From: Planctomycetota bacterium
GTDB lineage: Bacteria; Planctomycetota; Phycisphaerae; Sedimentisphaerales; SG8-4
Direction of reading: 5' to 3'
DNA length: 7,181 nucleotides
NCBI GenBank assembly: GCA_030607345.1
Contig: JAUWKC010000082.1
Span: 1 to 7,181 of the forward strand
Positions 1 through 5,642 of this stretch are shown here, in pieces. Position 1 is the stretch's first letter; every line of letters begins with the position of its first letter. Under the pieces are notes generated by a model. That model ran no database searches, had not been told where the DNA came from, and saw only the letters and a list, made by a program, of their open reading frames with translations. A program made the position numbers and the translations under genes.

Positions 1-26
1 AATTCCCGATCCTTGTCCTGTGACTG

Positions 27-212
27 TTACGGAATCACCTGGAACTCTTGTATATGTTTCGGGGCCCGTATTGGTACCTGGTGCAGCATTGCATACATGC
101 ACATGGTCTTCTCCCGTGTTGTAAAACCCATAGTCAGCGCTGTTATCATAATGTACACTGCTGTCAATACCGCAAACAAACCAACCAACAGGATAGCAAT
201 CTTCTTAGACAT
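27..212 (-). CDS. Small single-pass membrane protein, function unknown
   Basis: The product has 61 residues. It starts with MSKK, followed by an uninterrupted hydrophobic stretch at residues 5-30 that would make one membrane helix or an uncleaved signal anchor. A basic/polar patch (TTREK) and a short tail of about 25 residues follow. The start is well supported: AAGGAGG lies a few bases upstream of the ATG on the minus strand. The gene ends in TAA. I do not recognise the family and propose no function. One oddity is that another minus-strand frame is open from base 204 to the window edge and has a plausible protein composition over the last two thirds of this gene. The true product could therefore be a frameshifted secreted protein that uses only this start and the first 18 or so residues. 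The gene is transcribed divergently from the HTH gene. Confidence 0.55.
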   Translation of the reverse strand: MSKKIAILLVGLFAVLTAVYIMITALTMGFTTREKTMCMYAMLHQVPIRAPKHIQEFQVIP

Positions 213-352
213 AGTAATTTCCTCCTTTCACGTAAAAACGGATTGGCCGATATGCGTAGACCGATTAAACTGCCCACCGTCAACGACCTTCAGGATGTGA
301 TACGCAAAGGTCATAGCCCTTATCCATCAAAAATACGTCCGCAAATATGATT

Positions 353-385
353 AGTGTAATTTACGCCCCCCCCGCCCGGAGTCAA
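353..385 (-). promoter_or_regulatory. Candidate minus-strand promoter for the small membrane protein gene
   Basis: On the minus strand TTGACT (385 to 380) matches the -35 consensus at five of six positions. It is followed after 16 bases by TAAATT (363 to 358), a four-of-six -10. The spacer contains a run of eight G residues. A transcript from here would carry a leader of about 140 bases before the ATG at 212. This is a consensus match only, and the -10 is weak. Confidence 0.3.
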
Positions 386-661
386 GTAAAAAGTTCCAAA
401 ATCTGCACAACCTTTTCGAGAGTTTCCGCTGATTTCCGTAACTTCTGTGAAATTAACCAGTTGTGCATCGAAAAAAATCCGGACTCGGCCATGCTGCTGC
501 CAAGCTTGCCCGCCCGGCCGGCTCTAGATTGACCTGCCCGAAGCCGGAATTAACCCGGATATGCGGCGTCTGTGAGTTATCAGAATCCAGATGTTCTCCG
601 AATAGCAGGCGATGCTCGTTACCGGTGTGTTGATGTGCCTGGCAAATCTTCCGAAAAATGC

Positions 662-690
662 TTGCATAAACGCGCCGAGTTCGATATAAT
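662..690 (+). promoter_or_regulatory. Candidate promoter for the HTH membrane protein gene
   Basis: A perfect -10 box TATAAT (685-690) is preceded after 17 bases by TTGCAT (662-667), which keeps the TTG of the -35 consensus. The resulting leader would be about 93 bases. A second weaker candidate, GAGACA (732-737) with TATAGA (755-760) and a 17-base spacer, lies closer to the gene. The -35 overlaps CTTGCA (661-666), the same half-site found in the palindrome at 761-776. Confidence 0.5.
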
Positions 691-760
691 ACTGTATGAA
701 AAGCAGGCGTTTGGGGTAGATACGGACTGTAGAGACAAAGGCTGTGCGGTCCGATATAGA

Positions 761-781
761 TGCAAGATAACTTGCAGGAGG
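761..781 (+). promoter_or_regulatory. Perfect palindrome abutting a consensus ribosome binding site
   Basis: TGCAAG (761-766), ATAA (767-770) and CTTGCA (771-776) form a perfect dyad, or in RNA a 6-bp hairpin with a four-base loop. Its last base is the first base of AGGAGG (776-781), a full Shine-Dalgarno placed 8 bases before the ATG at 790. This ribosome binding site fixes the start at 790 over the in-frame ATG at 760, which has no such site and lies upstream of the hairpin. Confidence 0.65.
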
Positions 782-789
782 TAGTAATT

Positions 790-2130
790 ATGGCTGGTAT
801 GTTCTATTCATTGAAAGAGACGTCCGGCAAACTCAACATAACCGAGCAGCAGGTACAGCAGCTTGCCCGAGATGGTAAACTGCGTGAGTTCCGCGACGGT
901 GCAACCGTGCTGTTCAAGGTAGACGAAGTAGAAGCCCTGGTGACTGAAACACCCAAGGCTGAGCCGGAAGAGGCTCCGGTGCTGTTGGAAGAAGAGGCTG
1001 AGCCTGAAGAGGCTCCGGTGCAGTTGGAAGAAGAGAGCAAGCCTGAAGAGGCCCCGGTGCAGTTGGAAGAGGTCGAAGAACAAGTCACTGCGAGCGAGGA
1101 ACCTGTAGAAGAGGTTTCGTCCGAACCACAGCAGCAACAAGAGCCGGCGAGCGGGGAAGCAGCTCCTGTCGAGCAGAAGCAGCAGGCCGAGACAGACAAG
1201 CCACAGCCCGGGCCGGAAGAGGTTTCACCTGAAGTCGAACCCAAGGCTGAGACGCCGGCGCCTGAGGTGGCGCCTGAAGATAGTTCTGCCGAGTTGGACC
1301 TGCTGGCCGAGAGCGGCGCCGGTGGCACGGCCGGCAAAGAGGCTTTGGGCGAGGCAGGACAAGACAGCGGCGAGATTTTGTTAGGCTCTGACATCGGTGA
1401 GGGTTCTGGCGTCGAACAAGAGCTTCCCGATAGCGACACGTTTGCAGGCATAGAGGGGCTTAACGTTCTGGGTGAAACAGGCGGTGAAATCGACGCCACG
1501 GAAGACACGGGAGCCGACACGCTGGGAGCGACGACAGGCGAGGCATCTCTGGAGGAAATCGAAGAGGACGTGAACCTGGATTCGTTCGGCAGCGGTTCAG
1601 GGCTTCTGGATCTGTCTCTGCAGGCCGATGATACTTCGCTGGGCGGCATTCTGGACGAGATTTATACTGCTGAGGGTGAGCAGGAGACTGCTGAGGGTCC
1701 CGCTATTGAACTGGACGGCGAGCAGGAATCGCCGGAATTGGCTGAGCAGGAAGAGTTTGCTGAGCCTGAGCCGGTGCCGGAAGCGTCGCTGGTGACTGCT
1801 GTACGTGCCGAGGCGGCCCCGGATAAGCTGAGCAACGCGCTTGGGATTGTGTTGTTTGTGCCTTTGCTGGCTATTGTTTACACTGCGATAGTCGCAATTG
1901 CCGGTTTCCAGGATGTTATGCCTGCGACACTTGCAAAGCTGCAGGGCATAGAGGGCCCGGGCGGCATACACATTATCTGGTACGTGGGAATCGCCCTTAT
2001 GGTAGTGTCCTTGGTTGTTGTTGGCGCCGGTTCTATGCTGGGCGGCGGAACGGCGCAAGCCGGCAAGAAACAAAAGGCAAAGAAAGCGAAAAAAGGCAAG
2101 CGCCGGCCGGGAGTCCCTGCCAAAGGTTGA
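790..2130 (+). CDS. Membrane-anchored excisionase/MerR-like HTH protein with long acidic linker
   Basis: The product has 446 residues. Residues 1-52 form a helix-turn-helix of the excisionase/MerR type, with YSLKETSGKLNITEQQVQQ as the helices and REFRDGATVLFKVDEVEAL as wing and final helix. This fold usually binds DNA; in planctomycetes I know it as the N-terminal module of many uncharacterised proteins. Residues 57-95 are three tandem 13-residue repeats of the pattern xxPEEAPVxLEEx. Then comes a very acidic, Pro/Glu/Gly/Ser-rich linker to about residue 340, probably disordered. Two hydrophobic helices (about 350-373 and 394-417) are joined by a loop of some 20 residues, and the protein ends in a Lys/Arg-rich tail (426-439). 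The positive tail puts both termini in the cytoplasm, so the HTH would face the nucleoid from the membrane. ATG 790 is chosen for its AGGAGG. It may tether DNA or partners to the membrane, or act as a regulator; neither is shown. Confidence 0.85.
   Translation: MAGMFYSLKETSGKLNITEQQVQQLARDGKLREFRDGATVLFKVDEVEALVTETPKAEPEEAPVLLEEEAEPEEAPVQLEEESKPEEAPVQLEEVEEQVTASEEPVEEVSSEPQQQQEPASGEAAPVEQKQQAETDKPQPGPEEVSPEVEPKAETPAPEVAPEDSSAELDLLAESGAGGTAGKEALGEAGQDSGEILLGSDIGEGSGVEQELPDSDTFAGIEGLNVLGETGGEIDATEDTGADTLGATTGEASLEEIEEDVNLDSFGSGSGLLDLSLQADDTSLGGILDEIYTAEGEQETAEGPAIELDGEQESPELAEQEEFAEPEPVPEASLVTAVRAEAAPDKLSNALGIVLFVPLLAIVYTAIVAIAGFQDVMPATLAKLQGIEGPGGIHIIWYVGIALMVVSLVVVGAGSMLGGGTAQAGKKQKAKKAKKGKRRPGVPAKG
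958..1074 (+). repeat. Three tandem 39-bp repeats inside the HTH protein gene
   Basis: Units at 958-996, 997-1035 and 1036-1074 encode AEPEEAPVLLEEE, AEPEEAPVQLEEE and SKPEEAPVQLEEV. They differ by few bases, mostly synonymous or at the unit ends, which suggests recent duplication or slippage. Copy number may vary between strains. Confidence 0.9.
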
Positions 2131-2201
2131 ATCTGTCTGAGAGCTGCGGTCATTGCGTTTGTGCTTTTGTTTGCCGGTGCTTCATTTCTGGAAAAGGTTG
2201 T

Positions 2202-2265
2202 CCTGGTGCGCTTGTAAACCAGGCACTTGCCAGCCGTAACGATTCACACACTTAACAGTTGTGAA
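2202..2265. other. Two small hairpins or dyads downstream of the HTH gene
   Basis: CCTGGT (2202-2207) pairs with ACCAGG (2218-2223) across a 10-base loop. Flanking GGTTG (2196-2200) can pair with CAGCC (2231-2235) to extend it across unpaired bases. TTCACA (2243-2248) is inverted as TGTGAA (2260-2265) with 11 bases between. Neither is followed by a T-run, so neither is a clear intrinsic terminator. The second could be an operator, since a perfect TTGACA follows at 2288-2293, though its -10 (around TAACTA, 2311-2316) is poor. Confidence 0.35.
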
Positions 2266-2351
2266 AAGACCCTGGGCCTTCTATGAATTGACACTACCGA
2301 ACTGCATTCTTAACTATTTTGCGCAGTTTGCCTGGATGAGGGGTATATAAT

Positions 2352-2380
2352 TCGACAGTCATAGTCCGGCAAAGTATAAT
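2352..2380 (+). promoter_or_regulatory. Near-consensus promoter of rarA, predicted to give a leaderless mRNA
   Basis: TCGACA (2352-2357), a 17-base spacer and TATAAT (2375-2380) match the sigma-70 type consensus at 11 of 12 positions with ideal spacing. The -10 box includes the first base of the TTG at 2380, so that codon would not be fully transcribed from here. The ATG at 2389 begins 8 bases after the -10 box, where transcription normally starts. Another isolated TATAAT lies at 2346-2351 without a good -35. Confidence 0.6.
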
Positions 2381-2388
2381 TGGCTGGT

Positions 2389-3771
2389 ATGTTCGAGCAG
2401 AAGGGTGGCAGTGGGCTGTTCAGTGCGTCTGAAAAGGCGAATCTCGCCTCTGCTGCACCTCTGGCGGTGCGGATGAGGCCGAGGACGCTGGAGGAATTCG
2501 TGGGACAGCGGCAGTTTTTAGGGTCCGATAAACTGCTGACGCGGATGCTGGAGGCTGATTCGCTGAGCAGTCTGATATTCTACGGGCCGCCGGGTGTGGG
2601 CAAGACGTCTCTGGCGGCGGTGATTGCCAATTATACGAAGGCGGAATTCCACTATCTGAGCGCCCCTGCGGCGAGCGTGAAGGATATCCGGCAGATTATT
2701 GCCGAGGCGCGGGAGCGCTTAGGCGGCAGCGGTAAGAGAACCGTGCTGTTTATCGATGAAATCCACCGTTTCAACCGCGCCCAGCAGGATGTTCTGCTTG
2801 ATGACGTGGAGTCCGGGGTACTTATTCTTATAGGGGCGACGACGGAAAACCCGTTTTTCGCGGTCAATTCGCCGTTGATATCCCGCAGCACGGTGTTCCA
2901 TTTCGAGGCCCTGAGCGAGGATGAGATTATGCAACTTCTCAGGGCGGCAATTGGCGATAGCGACAGGGGCCTTGGGGCGTATGACATAGAGCTGGAGGAG
3001 CGGGCGCTGAAATTTCTGGGGGTGATGTCGGATGGGGACGCGAGAAAGGCCCTCACGGCACTGGAAGTGGGGGTGCTGTCTCAGGCGGCCCGCAAAGGGC
3101 CCAAAACGATAAAATTTAATTTGGAAGTTGCCAAAGAGTCGATACAACAAAAGACGATAGAATACGACGGAACCGGTGATACGCACTACGATTTGGCAAG
3201 TGCGCTGCAGAAGAGTATGCGCGGCTCGGATCCCGACGCGACGGTTTATTGGCTTGCGAGGATGATAGCAGGCGGCGAGGACGTGCGTTTTATCGCTCGG
3301 CGAATAGCAATTTGTGCGGCTGAGGACGTGGGGAACGCCGAGCCGATGGCGACTGTTCTGGCGGCAGCGGCGGTTCAGATATCGGAGTTCGTTGGTTTGC
3401 CGGAGGCCCAACTGGCGCTTGGCCAGGCGGCACTATATGTTGCCTGTGCTCCGAAATCGAATGCGGCTGCGTCGGCAATGTGGAAGGCTTTGTCTGATGT
3501 GAAATCGCAGCCCACGGCAGCCGTGCCGAAACACCTTAGAGACAGCCACTATCGAGGCGCTGAAAAGCTGGGTCACGGGATGGGCTACAAGTATCCGCAC
3601 AATTTCGAGGGCGGCTTCGTGGCGCAGGAGTATCTTCCGGCAGGCGTAAAGAAGAACTATTACGAACCGAAAGAAGTTGGCTATGAAAAAGACATCAACC
3701 GTTACCTGGAAAGACTACAGGCGCTTATAGAGTGCGCTAAAGAAGACGGCGCCGGCCCGAAGGGTACTTAG
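2389..3771 (+). CDS. rarA: Replication-associated recombination ATPase RarA (MgsA/WRIP1 family)
   Basis: RarA is a cytoplasmic, homotetrameric AAA+ ATPase related to clamp-loader subunits. It acts at stalled or gapped replication forks together with SSB. The protein has 460 residues from this ATG, close to the roughly 445-450 of E. coli RarA. Visible motifs: N-terminal APLAVRMRPRTLEEFVGQ; Walker A GPPGVGKTS (66-74); Walker B LFIDEIHRF (120-128); sensor 1 GATTENPFF (149-157); the arginine-finger region SPLISRS around Arg166; sensor 2 GDARKALTALE (216-226). The family's C-terminal tetramerisation region carries RGSDPDATVYWLARMIAGGED and ARRIAICAAEDVG. Two starts compete: TTG 2380 adds MAG at the N-terminus, and ATG 2389 fits a leaderless transcript. 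Neither has a Shine-Dalgarno, and I favour 2389. It is the first gene of a likely three-gene operon. Confidence 0.95.
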   Translation: MFEQKGGSGLFSASEKANLASAAPLAVRMRPRTLEEFVGQRQFLGSDKLLTRMLEADSLSSLIFYGPPGVGKTSLAAVIANYTKAEFHYLSAPAASVKDIRQIIAEARERLGGSGKRTVLFIDEIHRFNRAQQDVLLDDVESGVLILIGATTENPFFAVNSPLISRSTVFHFEALSEDEIMQLLRAAIGDSDRGLGAYDIELEERALKFLGVMSDGDARKALTALEVGVLSQAARKGPKTIKFNLEVAKESIQQKTIEYDGTGDTHYDLASALQKSMRGSDPDATVYWLARMIAGGEDVRFIARRIAICAAEDVGNAEPMATVLAAAAVQISEFVGLPEAQLALGQAALYVACAPKSNAAASAMWKALSDVKSQPTAAVPKHLRDSHYRGAEKLGHGMGYKYPHNFEGGFVAQEYLPAGVKKNYYEPKEVGYEKDINRYLERLQALIECAKEDGAGPKGT

Positions 3772-4359
3772 ATGGACAAGGCAGAACTTCGTCAGAAACT
3801 GCAAAGGACTATGCTTGCTATGTCACCACAGCAGCGGGAGCAAAAGAGCAGAAAAGCGTGCCGGAATCTTATAGGAACGGCGCAGTTTCAAAAGGCATCG
3901 GCGGTGATGCTGTACTTGTCTTTGCCGCACGAGGTGGACACTTCCGACGTCATACTTCGCTCCTGGCAGGAGGGCAAGACGGTGCTGGTGCCGAAGATTT
4001 CCTGGCAGCAAAGACACATGATACCGGTTGAGATAAACTCGCTGGAGACCGGCGCGGCGGCCGAGAATTCGGCATTACGGAATCCGGTTATGGGTGTGCC
4101 GATACCGATAGGAGAAATCGACCTGGTGGTGACGCCCGCGGTGGCATTTGACGACGAAGGCAACCGTCTTGGTCGGGGCGGTTCATATTACGACAGGTTT
4201 TTTGCCAATGAGAAACTAAAGGCTGTTAAATGCGGCTTTGCTTTTGCGGAACAACGGATTGATTCAGTCCCGGTGACAGACCATGACCAACCAGTGGACT
4301 TTTTGGTTACGGATGAGGAAGTAATATACTTTAATGCGCACAGTACACATCGGCAATAA
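3772..4359 (+). CDS. ygfA: 5-formyltetrahydrofolate cyclo-ligase (methenyl-THF synthetase)
   Basis: The enzyme converts 5-formyltetrahydrofolate to 5,10-methenyltetrahydrofolate using ATP, returning a storage or inhibitory folate to the one-carbon pool in the cytoplasm. The product has 195 residues, normal for the family. Visible family features: the basic N-terminal helix region (LRQKLQRTMLAMSPQQREQKS); YLSLPHEVDT (49-58); VLVPKIS; the signature region TPAVAFDDEGNRLGRGGSYYDRF (121-143) with its Gly-rich loop and YYD; and the C-terminal DHDQPVDFLVTDE (170-182). The ATG follows the rarA stop directly (TAG then ATG). GAAGGG (3759-3764), 7 bases upstream and inside the end of rarA, can serve as ribosome binding site, so translational coupling is likely. 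Its TAA forms part of the next gene's Shine-Dalgarno region. Confidence 0.93.
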   Translation: MDKAELRQKLQRTMLAMSPQQREQKSRKACRNLIGTAQFQKASAVMLYLSLPHEVDTSDVILRSWQEGKTVLVPKISWQQRHMIPVEINSLETGAAAENSALRNPVMGVPIPIGEIDLVVTPAVAFDDEGNRLGRGGSYYDRFFANEKLKAVKCGFAFAEQRIDSVPVTDHDQPVDFLVTDEEVIYFNAHSTHRQ

Positions 4360-4370
4360 GGAGAAGTGAG

Positions 4371-5444
4371 ATGGCCCGTTTTCCTTCAAGTTTGAGAAGC
4401 AGGCGAAAAAGCCGTACGAGGAATCGTATATACCTGGTTTCGGCGCTGCTGATTGCAGGTGTTGTGGTTGCCTTTATATTCGGCAGTCGTCCTTTCGGCA
4501 AAAGGCAAGCCCAGCAGCCTTTGAACACAACCGACATCGGTTTGCCTAACGATGTGCAAGAGGCGCCGGCAGAGACCCCTGAACCTGAGCCCAAGCCGAG
4601 TCCGACTCCGGCTCCGACACCGGAGCCCGTGGAAGAACCGGAGCTGCCGCAAGTTGAACCGGCGCCGGTCCGCAACCCCGACCCAAAGGCGGCGACGCTC
4701 ATCTCGCAGGCCGTCGAGTGCATCAATGCAAACCCCAGCAGGATTATAGAGGCACGGGAAATCCTGAACGACGTCCTGCTGATGCCTGCGAGCGCGCAAC
4801 AGCAGCAGTATGTCAGACAGCAGTTGTCCGGTCTTGGCGACAAATGGCTCTTCAGCGGCAGCGTTTTTCCACAGGATATGCTCTGCGGCAGCTACAGGGT
4901 ACAGCCGGGCGACCAGCTTCGCACCATTGGTCTGAAATATAAAGTTCCTTACCAGATATTGATGGAGATTAATAACATCGCGAGTCCTGAGCTGCTTCAG
5001 GGCGGCCAGACAATAAAGGTCATCAACGGCCCATTCCACGCAAAGGTGTACCGTTCGGCTTTCATGATGGATTTGTATCTTCAGAAGACGTTTGTCAAGA
5101 GCTTTCGTGTGGGGCTGGGCAAACCGGGCATGGAAACGCCGACGGGACTTTGGCTTGTAAAGCCTGGCGGCAAGCTGGTAAAACCGGTATGGAGGGACCC
5201 GATTAGCCACAAAACATATCACCCTACGGACCCGGATTATCCCCTGGGTTCGAGGTGGATTGGTCTGGAAGGTCTCCAAGGGCAGGCAAAGGGCAGAACG
5301 GGCTTTGCGATTCACGGCACGAAAGCCCCTGAACAAATAGGCACGGCGGGCTCGCAGGGCTGCATCCGTATGTACAATGGTGATGCGATATTTATGTACA
5401 ATGTTCTGATGCCGGGCTCTTCGAAAGTGCAGGTGGTCCAATAG
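4371..5444 (+). CDS. Membrane-anchored LysM L,D-transpeptidase (YkuD/ErfK family)
   Basis: The product has 357 residues. It begins with a very basic cytoplasmic segment (residues 1-19) and a signal-anchor helix (about 20-38). A Pro/Glu-rich stalk (about 64-104) and a helical segment (about 105-155) follow. A LysM domain (YRVQPGDQLRTIG to GGQTIKVI, about 175-218) is expected to bind peptidoglycan glycan. The YkuD catalytic domain spans about 223-356. The active-site signature is complete: HGT at 315-317, then IGTAGSQGCIRM with catalytic Cys331 and Arg333. Such enzymes form 3-3 peptide cross-links or attach proteins to peptidoglycan in the periplasm. Family knowledge alone does not tell which this one does. 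AAGGAG (4358-4363) lies 7 bases before the ATG and overlaps the preceding stop codon. The 11-base gap supports one operon with rarA and the folate gene. The active site supports a peptidoglycan-containing wall. Confidence 0.93.
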   Translation: MARFPSSLRSRRKSRTRNRIYLVSALLIAGVVVAFIFGSRPFGKRQAQQPLNTTDIGLPNDVQEAPAETPEPEPKPSPTPAPTPEPVEEPELPQVEPAPVRNPDPKAATLISQAVECINANPSRIIEAREILNDVLLMPASAQQQQYVRQQLSGLGDKWLFSGSVFPQDMLCGSYRVQPGDQLRTIGLKYKVPYQILMEINNIASPELLQGGQTIKVINGPFHAKVYRSAFMMDLYLQKTFVKSFRVGLGKPGMETPTGLWLVKPGGKLVKPVWRDPISHKTYHPTDPDYPLGSRWIGLEGLQGQAKGRTGFAIHGTKAPEQIGTAGSQGCIRMYNGDAIFMYNVLMPGSSKVQVVQ

Positions 5445-5462
5445 CAAGAGAAGGCTTGTCAA

Positions 5463-5581
5463 CTGTAACGCGCCGATGATTTAACAGGGCGACGGCGTAC
5501 TGCCGGCCGCGGGGACGAACCCAGCGGGCCGAAACGTCTTTGCGTTACAGGTGAGCCGTTTAAGCATTGCCAGGTGCTCAC
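5463..5581. other. Nested inverted repeats in the convergent intergenic region (possible structured RNA or terminator)
   Basis: CTGTAACGC (5463-5471) is perfectly inverted as GCGTTACAG (5542-5550), closing a 70-base interior. Inside lie CGCCG/CGGCG (5471-5475 with 5493-5497, sharing one base with the outer stem) and a strong stem between 5504 and 5531 (CGGCC-GC-GGG against CCC-GC-GGCCG with two single bulges and a GACGAA loop). Immediately adjacent is GTGAGC (5551-5556) with GCTCAC (5576-5581). The following plus-strand sequence is pyrimidine-rich but has no clean T-run. The element sits between two convergent genes, so read-through blocking or 3'-end protection is the simplest role. It matches no RNA family I recognise. 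Confidence 0.4.
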
Positions 5582-5642
5582 GCGGATTCTTGTCTTTACT
5601 CTTTATATCGTCCTTATCAACCTGCCTTTTAGCAGAGTCGCG

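Larger units (their letters stand above)
213..789. other. Divergent intergenic region without a convincing gene
   Basis: Short open frames exist here (for example 347-532 and 572-784 on the plus strand), but none has a ribosome binding site or a protein-like composition. Visible structure: GACCTT at 285-290 pairs with AAGGTC at 307-312, and TGCGTA at 253-258 pairs with TACGCA at 301-306, all inside the leader of the minus-strand gene. Eight C residues run at 366-373. TGCACAAC at 404-411 is inverted at 460-467, and TTTTCGA at 413-419 is inverted at 468-474. A perfect TATAAT sits at 685-690, and a 16-base palindrome lies at 761-776. The stretch from about 480 to 660 shows nothing I can interpret. 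Confidence 0.6.

Noticed and set aside
502..529. AAGCTT and TCTAGA flanking GC-rich sites, resembling a vector polylinker
   Set aside because: The order and spacing match no polylinker I know, the flanks show no vector sequence, and such hexamers occur by chance.
760..789. Upstream in-frame ATG as start of the HTH gene
   Set aside because: It has no ribosome binding site and precedes the hairpin; the AGGAGG is placed 8 bases before the ATG at 790.
804..1649. Long 281-codon open frame on the minus strand opposite the HTH gene
   Set aside because: It is a Ser/Cys/Thr-rich mirror of the Glu/Ala/Gly-rich coding strand in GC-rich DNA. The plus-strand gene has the ribosome binding site, domain and membrane helices.
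2131..2379. A 6S RNA gene upstream of rarA and ygfA
   Set aside because: The neighbourhood (6S RNA lies next to ygfA in E. coli) and a 5' CTGAGA prompted a check. AGCTGCG (2142-2148) can pair with CGCAGTT (2322-2328) around an interval of about 170 bases, but I could not extend this into the long rod with a central bubble that 6S RNA needs.
4386..5462. Long 358-codon open frame on the minus strand opposite the transpeptidase gene
   Set aside because: The plus-strand frame contains complete LysM and YkuD motifs. The antisense frame is Arg/Leu/His-rich with no recognisable domain.
5504..5531. Guanidine-II (mini-ykkC) riboswitch, suggested by GGGGACGA
   Set aside because: That class has two hairpins with ACGR tetraloops closed by C/G pairs. 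Here there is one hairpin, its closing pair is mismatched, and the site lies downstream of a gene, not upstream of a transporter or guanidine gene.
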